Assembly (NCBI GenBank): GCA_947383005.1
Contig: CANDBT010000034.1
Coordinates: 1 to 48,738 of the forward strand
Length of the DNA: 48,738 nucleotides
Direction of reading: 5' to 3'
Source: an uncultured bacterium
Lineage (GTDB): Bacteria; Bacillota; Clostridia; Lachnospirales; Lachnospiraceae
In this document: positions 44,217-48,738 of the stretch, one piece after another
How the letters are laid out: every line of letters begins with the position of its first letter
Numbering within the stretch: the first letter of the stretch is position 1
Position numbers and translations under genes: made by a program
The notes under the pieces: generated by a model
Database searches by the model: none
What the model was told of the DNA's origin: nothing
The model's input: the letters and a program-made list of their open reading frames with translations, nothing else

Positions 44217-44741
44217 TCATTTCCCCTCGTAGACAATCGCCGATTCCACGTCATATCCCGCCAGCTTCTCCCGCCCCTTAAGGCCCGCCAGTTCCATAAT
44301 AAAACAAATCTTTACCACTTCTCCCCCCAACTGTTCCACCAGACCGATAATCGCTTCAATCGTCCCCCCGGTGGCAATCAAATCGTCGATAATCACTACT
44401 TTCTGGCCGGGAAGGATAGCGTCTTTATGAATCTCAATTTCCGCAGTGCCATACTCCAATGCGTACTCGGCCGAAATCGTTTCCCGGGGAAGTTTCCCCT
44501 TTTTGCGCACGGGGACAAAACTTTTATGCTGTGCATAGGCTACCGGCATCCCAAAAATAAACCCCCTTGATTCGGGTCCCAAAACCAGATCATAATCCAC
44601 ATTTTTCAGCATCGCAAGAATCTGGTCAATAGCCAGATGAAGCCCGTCCGCATCCTGCAAAATTGATGTCACATCCCGAAAAATAATCCCGGGTTCCGGA
44701 AAATCCGGAATGCTTTTTACATAATCTTCTAGTTTTTTCAT
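44217..44741 (-). CDS. apt: adenine phosphoribosyltransferase
   Basis: A 174-residue adenine PRTase that salvages adenine to AMP. Motifs are FPEPGIIFRDVTS, VLGPESRGFIFG, KKGKLPRETIS and the PRPP loop VVIIDDLIATGGT. The ATG at 44741 follows AAAGGTGGT. It lies 48 bp after the hydrolase gene, likely on the same transcript. Confidence 0.93.
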   Translation of the reverse strand: MKKLEDYVKSIPDFPEPGIIFRDVTSILQDADGLHLAIDQILAMLKNVDYDLVLGPESRGFIFGMPVAYAQHKSFVPVRKKGKLPRETISAEYALEYGTAEIEIHKDAILPGQKVVIIDDLIATGGTIEAIIGLVEQLGGEVVKICFIMELAGLKGREKLAGYDVESAIVYEGK

Positions 44742-44789
44742 CTCTATACCACCTTTGTTTTTTATGCGCGCCAAAGCATGCCGCCATAC

Positions 44790-46067
44790 TCAATCCTGAT
44801 CATAAGACAGTACCTTCATCAGGTTTGCGACTTCCTCCTGACAGGCTGACTCCTGGAAAGAACTATAAGCATAAAAACAGTAACCGGAAACCTGTCCGCT
44901 GGCCCTTCCCTCCTCTACCTGACGCTTAATGATATCATTGCGGCGCAGCCATTCCGGCACTGTATTGTTATCCGTGCTTCCCGACCCGGCTTTATACATC
45001 GCCAGCCCCAAATACAGCCTCGCCTTGCCCTTATTTTTAAGTTCTATCCAGGTCTGCAGATTATTCGAAAAAGCAAAAGGCGCCGGATTGCCGTCTGACA
45101 GCTTATGTTCAAATCCCCAGTAAATCTGCGGCATGATATAATCCACATAGCCATCCTGAGACAGCCAGGTATCCACATCCGCAAACAACCGGTTTTCACT
45201 GCGCAAATTTTTCACATATCCTTCCGGGCTGATGCCAAACTGCACCTGCGGCTTCAATTCTTTTACCGTTTTGTACACCCCGCGAACCAAAGCATTGATA
45301 TTCTCCCGTCTCCAGTCACCAATGCTCAAAGAACTGCCTGAAAGTTCATACTCCGGTTTGTCAAACCATCGGTTCGGATCTCCATCATCCACCTCAGGAT
45401 AAAAATAATCATCAAAATGAATCCCGTCCACGTCATAATTCTGCACGATTTCCCGTACTCCGCCGATAATCAGCTCCCTAATCTCAGGAATCGCCGGATT
45501 CAGATAATATTCCCCGTCCTGCTTCAGCGCCCAACGGTCATTTGCTTCATTTCCGTCTGTCTGCCACCGGCGGACCGGACTTTGCTCCGACACCTGATTC
45601 CAACGGTTCAGATAACCAGTCACCCGATAAGGATTGATCCAGGCATGGAACTGCAGTCCCCTATTGTGGGCGGCCTGTACAAAATATGCCAATGGATCGT
45701 ATCCCGGATCTTTCCCCTGAACTCCGGTCACAAATCTGGACCAGGGAAAATACGCGGAAGGATACATGGCATCTGCATCGGGCCGTACCTGAACAAAAAC
45801 CGCATTCATCTTCAAATCCACACACCGCTGTAATATCTGCCCGACTGCTTTTTGGTACCCAGCCTGGTCAGACGGCAGCTTTTCCCAGTCCAAATAAGAT
45901 ATCCAAACTCCTCTAAGTTCCCCTCCGGCCGCCCTGGCCGGAAAAATCCCGCTGCAAAACGCCATCGCCATTGCCAGGAAAAGACTGAATACCCGTCTGA
46001 AACATCCTGATTCAAAACCTTTCTTTTGGCCTTCCCTTTTGTCTCTTTTACCGCATACCTCTGTCAT
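44790..46067 (-). CDS. secreted GH10-like (DUF187) glycosylhydrolase
   Basis: A 425-residue protein with a Lys/Arg-rich start and signal peptide (VFSLFLAMAMAFCSG, cut near PARA-AG). The rest is a TIM barrel of the glycosyl-hydrolase-like 10 (DUF187/YngK) type: LRGVWISYLDWEKL, FHAWINPYRVT and VDGIHFDDYFYPE, where the acidic residues resemble a catalytic strand end. LSQDGYVDYIMPQIYWG and GYCFYAYSS follow. The start at 46067 follows TGGAGG at short spacing; the frame is open further upstream. Its substrate is unknown, possibly cell-wall glycans. Confidence 0.85.
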   Translation of the reverse strand: MTEVCGKRDKREGQKKGFESGCFRRVFSLFLAMAMAFCSGIFPARAAGGELRGVWISYLDWEKLPSDQAGYQKAVGQILQRCVDLKMNAVFVQVRPDADAMYPSAYFPWSRFVTGVQGKDPGYDPLAYFVQAAHNRGLQFHAWINPYRVTGYLNRWNQVSEQSPVRRWQTDGNEANDRWALKQDGEYYLNPAIPEIRELIIGGVREIVQNYDVDGIHFDDYFYPEVDDGDPNRWFDKPEYELSGSSLSIGDWRRENINALVRGVYKTVKELKPQVQFGISPEGYVKNLRSENRLFADVDTWLSQDGYVDYIMPQIYWGFEHKLSDGNPAPFAFSNNLQTWIELKNKGKARLYLGLAMYKAGSGSTDNNTVPEWLRRNDIIKRQVEEGRASGQVSGYCFYAYSSFQESACQEEVANLMKVLSYDQD

Positions 46068-46128
46068 ATGTCCTCCATAATTCCAACAGATTCTCCAGTG
46101 AATGGACATCCCGGCCTTTGTCCGATGT

Positions 46129-46163
46129 AAGCGGACAGGAAGATGCCCCGTCTGGACTGTTGC
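46129..46163. repeat. dispersed 33-bp motif, copy
   Basis: Plus strand GCGGACAGGAAGATGCCC then CGTCTGGACTGTTGC. It is upstream of the hydrolase gene and aligns with copies at 6448-6490, 11069-11102 and 18749-18787. Confidence 0.5.
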
Positions 46164-46281
46164 TAATTCCACAAATTTTCCTGGGATTTCCATGTGCAAT
46201 TATAGAAAACAGTATAACAAAAGCCTATAACAAGAGCAATGGCGGAGTTTTTAAATTTTTCTTAAGATGGCCTGAACACTT

Positions 46282-46983
46282 TTACTCTACTTTCATCATC
46301 CGGTATCCGACGCCTATATGCGTCTGTATGTACTGAGGAGAATCCTGTTGCGGCTCCAGTTTTTTTCTGAGTGCAGCCATAAAAACACGCAGGGAAGCAA
46401 CATCATTTTCCCAACTCCTCCCCCAAATATTCTGTGTTATAAACGTATGTGTCAATACCTTACCCACGTTTTTGGAAAGCAGGCATAACAATTTATACTC
46501 AATCGGCGTCAAATGCAATTCCTGACCATCGAGATAAGCACACCCTCCTGCATAATCCACCCGCAATTTCCCATTGGCAAATACGGAACTGGCCACCCGC
46601 ATTTCAGCAGTCATAAAAGAAAGCCTGCGCTGCGTCACTCTCAGCCTGGCCAGCAATTCCTCAACGGAAAACGGTTTTGTCAAGTAGTCATCTGCACCGG
46701 CATCCAGCGCCTCAATTTTATCATTATCCTCACTGCGGGCACTGATAACAATAATCGGAAGATTCGACCAGGAACGGATATTCTGAATCACCTGAACCCC
46801 GTCAATATCGGGCAGCCCCAAATCCAGCAAAACAATATCAGGATTATGTGAAGAAGCCTCTAAAATTGCCATTTCCCCGTTATTGGCAACTAAATAGCGG
46901 TAATCGTTGGTCTTCAATGTTGTTGTGATCAGGTTACGTACCGGTGGATCATCCTCCACAACCAATATTAACGGTTTATTCAT
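46282..46983 (-). CDS. KdpE-like OmpR-family response regulator, orphan
   Basis: A 233-residue regulator. The receiver has the acidic pair EDD, phospho-Asp in VLLDLGLPDIDG and the Lys in LTKPFSVEELLAR; the C-terminal winged helix has LTPIEYKLLCLLSKN and HIGVGYRMMKVE. It resembles KdpE, which senses potassium need with KdpD. No histidine kinase or kdpABC gene is in the window; upstream lie only fragments and a 38-residue peptide. The ATG at 46983 is preceded by GGGGAGG. It is therefore an orphan regulator. Confidence 0.85.
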   Translation of the reverse strand: MNKPLILVVEDDPPVRNLITTTLKTNDYRYLVANNGEMAILEASSHNPDIVLLDLGLPDIDGVQVIQNIRSWSNLPIIVISARSEDNDKIEALDAGADDYLTKPFSVEELLARLRVTQRRLSFMTAEMRVASSVFANGKLRVDYAGGCAYLDGQELHLTPIEYKLLCLLSKNVGKVLTHTFITQNIWGRSWENDVASLRVFMAALRKKLEPQQDSPQYIQTHIGVGYRMMKVE

Positions 46984-47040
46984 GTAATTCATCCTCCCCG
47001 GCGGCATGGCCAAAAATATTTAAATTTTCCACAATATTCG

Positions 47041-47080
47041 CCCGGCAAGCTGTTATGGACTCCCACAATGGCTTGCCGGG
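47041..47080. other. perfect stem-loop upstream of the response regulator
   Basis: CCCGGCAAGC (47041-47050) pairs perfectly with GCTTGCCGGG (47071-47080) around a 20-nt loop. It lies in the 288-bp region between the regulator and the small membrane peptide. It may be an operator or an RNA element; no T-run supports a terminator. Confidence 0.45.
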
Positions 47081-47271
47081 ACTTGTTTTGATATTTCCAA
47101 CTGCTTTCCTCCTGGCAGTCGTATCTGAGAAAGGCACATTAGGCTACGTTGACTGAATGAGGGCCAAATATATCGTAAAACTGAGTGTACAGATAACGGG
47201 AATGGATTTTCACCCCCGCTTTTATCATTATAATACAAACCAACAGGAATATCAGCGTTTTTCGACAAAAA

Positions 47272-47388
47272 TCATTTTATAAAAGGAATAAAAAAACAAT
47301 CTTGAAAAAAACGTTCCAACCTGTCCATCCAAAACCATCCAAAAACAAACATAACGATTATAGCTGCCAGCAATAACAAATCCTGCAT
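47272..47388 (-). CDS. 38-residue membrane peptide
   Basis: A short gene with a good site (GAGGTGAGG) before its ATG. The peptide MQDLLLLAAIIVMFVFGWF is a single membrane helix, followed by the charged WMDRLERFFQDC and an uncharged end. It is too short for usual gene callers. Tiny helices of this kind accompany potassium uptake genes in some Clostridia (my recollection, not checked). It lies just after a potassium-channel fragment and before an orphan KdpE-like regulator, so a link to potassium transport is plausible. Confidence 0.55.
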   Translation of the reverse strand: MQDLLLLAAIIVMFVFGWFWMDRLERFFQDCFFIPFIK

Positions 47389-47422
47389 ATCCTCACCTCT
47401 CTGACCACAATTTCAAAATATT

Positions 47423-47569
47423 CTAAATGCCCCTGGCGCCAAAATCCCAACAAAATACGGACGTCATAATAGCAGCACCCAACAGTTCAATTAACAGCGT
47501 AGCTTTGACAACAAACCAGCCAATCGCAGTATCATATGAAACAGGCCCTGTAATGCAGACTGCGCAGAC
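47423..47569 (-). pseudogene. fragment resembling a KtrB/TrkH-type potassium channel
   Basis: An open frame without a usable start codon encodes AIGWFVVKATLLIELLGAAI and then MTSVFCWDFGARGI before a stop. The sequence TLLIELLGA...WDFGARGI resembles the KtrB/TrkH stretch between helices (IELIGA...DFG..KGI). Only about 48 residues remain. Together with the small peptide and the orphan regulator it suggests a decayed potassium-uptake locus. Identification is by eye. Confidence 0.4.
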
Positions 47570-47656
47570 TCACTGAATAGTTACTTTTTCTTTATTTTTA
47601 TCATACACCATATTCGATAAAGAAAGTGAAAGAATACCCTTGTCTGTATTAAGATC

Positions 47657-47743
47657 ATCTTAAGATGGTGGGGTTGGATTTACAAGGGAAACTGGGGTTT
47701 TTGTGACTTTTATGTGACCGATAAATAATCTTAAATGGTGGGG
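47657..47743. repeat. direct repeats flanking a copied 45-bp segment
   Basis: ATCTTAAGATGGTGGGG (47657-47673) and AATCTTAAATGGTGGGG (47727-47743) flank a segment (about 47684-47727) that is similar to window positions 46-86 (GGGAAA-ACTGGGG, TTTTATGTGAC, ATAAAT). The surrounding 330-bp gap (47570-47900) has no gene. Confidence 0.5.
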
Positions 47744-47817
47744 AATAGTAAGGAATCCGATGTAAGATTTAGTGGCGACTGGATGGTTGCTGGCAATTTG
47801 TAAGATTGCGGAAACGT

Positions 47818-47857
47818 AGAACGGGCAGCAGGGATTATCAATCCTGCCACCCGTTCT
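47818..47857. terminator. probable terminator after the endolysin gene
   Basis: AGAACGGGCAGCAGGGATT pairs with AATCCTGCCACCCGTTCT across a 3-nt loop, with one mismatch and one bulge. It lies 44 bp past the endolysin stop codon on the minus strand. The T-run is weak. Confidence 0.5.
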
Positions 47858-47900
47858 CTTACTGGCACTTAAAAGTTACTTCACACCCTCTTTTTGTAAA

Positions 47901-48692
47901 CTATCCCGCCACAAATTCCCCCGGCTGCTGCACACCGGATGTATCCGTAACATACAGGGCGCATTCCAACGGATGGCCCATCCTGGGTTCAAAATAGTAC
48001 CATTTCCCATCAATTTCCTGCCAGTCAGTAAGGGCGTATCCATCTGGATTGAAATAGTATTTGTGGCCATTGATCACCTGCCAGCAGGATTTCAGGTATG
48101 TAGATCCCGAATCCGCATACCACCAGCCGTTAGCGTCATGGTGCCAGCCTGGATCATAATGCGGTGACTCCACTAGCCACCAGTCCGGGCGACCGTATCC
48201 CGCTATGCCGGGATCTGACAGGGCATAGGATTTTTCCCGTACGCCGCCGCCATTGGCAATAACGCCGGATGCTCCGCTGGTATTGCCCTCAATCGTATAT
48301 ACCTTCCCACCTTCTACTCTCGTTACTATCCCGGTGTGGCAAATGCGCACGGAATTTTTAAAAAATATCTGGTCGCCCGGCTCGGGCCTGTCCACCCGCC
48401 ACTGGCCAATATTTTTGTAATACTGCGCCGATGTTGGCGTATAAGCGCTGAACCCGCCGCCGATGAGCTGCTGAGCTTTAACCTGGCCAAACGCCTGGAC
48501 GAAACACCAGTCCACGAACATATCGCACCATGGCTGGCCCTGCAATGCCGGGTACAAATCACGGGCATATTTTGTGTAATTATTGCTCCCGGCATTACCG
48601 GTCTTGCTGTCCAAATCTTTATTAGATTTCTTTTCCAGATAGCCAACCTCGCCCCTGACTATACTGATTAATTTTTCTACCGCTGGCCTCAC
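47901..48692 (-). CDS. CHAP-domain endolysin with cell-wall-binding repeats
   Basis: A 263-residue lytic enzyme. The N-terminal CHAP domain has the Cys in QGQPWCDMFVDWC (Cys56) and the His in RICHTGIVTRV, then VYTIEGNTSG. The C-terminal 85 residues hold aromatic choline-type repeats (GWHHDANGWWYADSGSTYL, INGHKYYFNPDGYALTDWQE, DGKWYYFEP). It starts with GTG and overlaps the upstream stop codon as GTGA. The order matches a phage lysis cassette. No structural phage genes are visible. Confidence 0.85.
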   Translation of the reverse strand: MRPAVEKLISIVRGEVGYLEKKSNKDLDSKTGNAGSNNYTKYARDLYPALQGQPWCDMFVDWCFVQAFGQVKAQQLIGGGFSAYTPTSAQYYKNIGQWRVDRPEPGDQIFFKNSVRICHTGIVTRVEGGKVYTIEGNTSGASGVIANGGGVREKSYALSDPGIAGYGRPDWWLVESPHYDPGWHHDANGWWYADSGSTYLKSCWQVINGHKYYFNPDGYALTDWQEIDGKWYYFEPRMGHPLECALYVTDTSGVQQPGEFVAG

Positions 48693-48738
48693 AGCTCCCC
48701 CTCCTTCTCCGATTTGCTTTTCAGCACCTCAACCGCCC
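48689..48738 (-). CDS. C-terminal end of an upstream gene, probably holin
   Basis: The last 15 codons (AVEVLKSKSEKEGEL then TGA) of a gene truncated by the window edge. It overlaps the endolysin GTG start by four bases. Holin genes usually precede endolysin genes and end in a charged tail like this one; the family cannot be confirmed from so little. Confidence 0.45.
   Translation of the reverse strand, partial: AVEVLKSKSEKEGEL

Noticed and set aside
46984-47160. Open frame ending GHAAGEDELHE that overlaps the response-regulator start codon, possibly the tail of a lost sensor kinase
   Set aside because: No ATG, only about 50 codons, and no histidine-kinase motif can be recognised, so it stays unannotated.

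Overview
The window reads as chromosome of a spore-forming anaerobic Firmicute, most likely a Lachnospiraceae-type Clostridium (inference). The reasons are strong AGGAGG-type ribosome binding sites, a small acid-soluble spore protein, the anaerobic (cbi) cobalamin route, a TerD/TerY stress locus and Clostridia-style small hydrophobic toxin and Rpn-type nuclease genes. Almost everything between 2.7 and 40.8 kb is on the minus strand.

Layout. 0-4.3 kb is accessory DNA: an IS4-family element with terminal inverted repeats, a probable 8-bp target duplication and a transposase split by a frameshift. Next to it lies a small locus that looks like a complete Fst-type type I toxin-antitoxin system, followed by a Uma2-like fragment, a decayed gene and an Rpn/PD-(D/E)XK nuclease gene. 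4.3-6.3 kb encodes an L,D-transpeptidase with a long Pro/Glu/Gln tail. 6.6-26.2 kb is a large co-directional tellurium-type (Ter) stress locus. Its promoter-proximal end carries a TerY-like VWA protein, a PP2C phosphatase, an unusual kinase with a zinc knuckle and a Ca2+-type P-ATPase. Then come five TerD-domain proteins and an AIM24-family protein, then two phosphoribosyltransferase-type proteins (TRSP and PELOTA types) and a HAD phosphatase. It ends with a striking ClpA-like/FtsH-like fusion protease and a TtcA-like PP-loop enzyme. 26.3-29.9 kb encodes a heterodimeric ABC exporter. 29.9-40.8 kb is an anaerobic cobalamin cluster (cbiKL fusion, cbiH, cobT, cbiF, cbiP, a spore-protein gene, cbiD, cbiG, cbiJE fusion, cbiT). 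41.1-43.9 kb encodes the TrkA/TrkH potassium uptake pair on the plus strand. 44.2-48.7 kb holds apt, a secreted GH10-like hydrolase, an orphan KdpE-like response regulator beside fragments of a potassium-transport locus, and, at the edge, a phage-type endolysin overlapping the tail of an upstream (probably holin) gene.

How it fits together. In the Ter locus, TerY, kinase and phosphatase are expected to be a phospho-signalling module acting on or with Ca2+-binding TerD proteins, with the P-ATPase handling the cation. The PRTase/HAD genes resemble the predicted nucleoside-like metabolite branch of Ter systems. The two-motor protease is the most unusual component. Two families of dispersed palindromic intergenic repeats thread through the Ter and neighbouring regions; one keeps its fold while changing sequence.

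Everything here is from reading the sequence; family names come from motif recognition without database searches.
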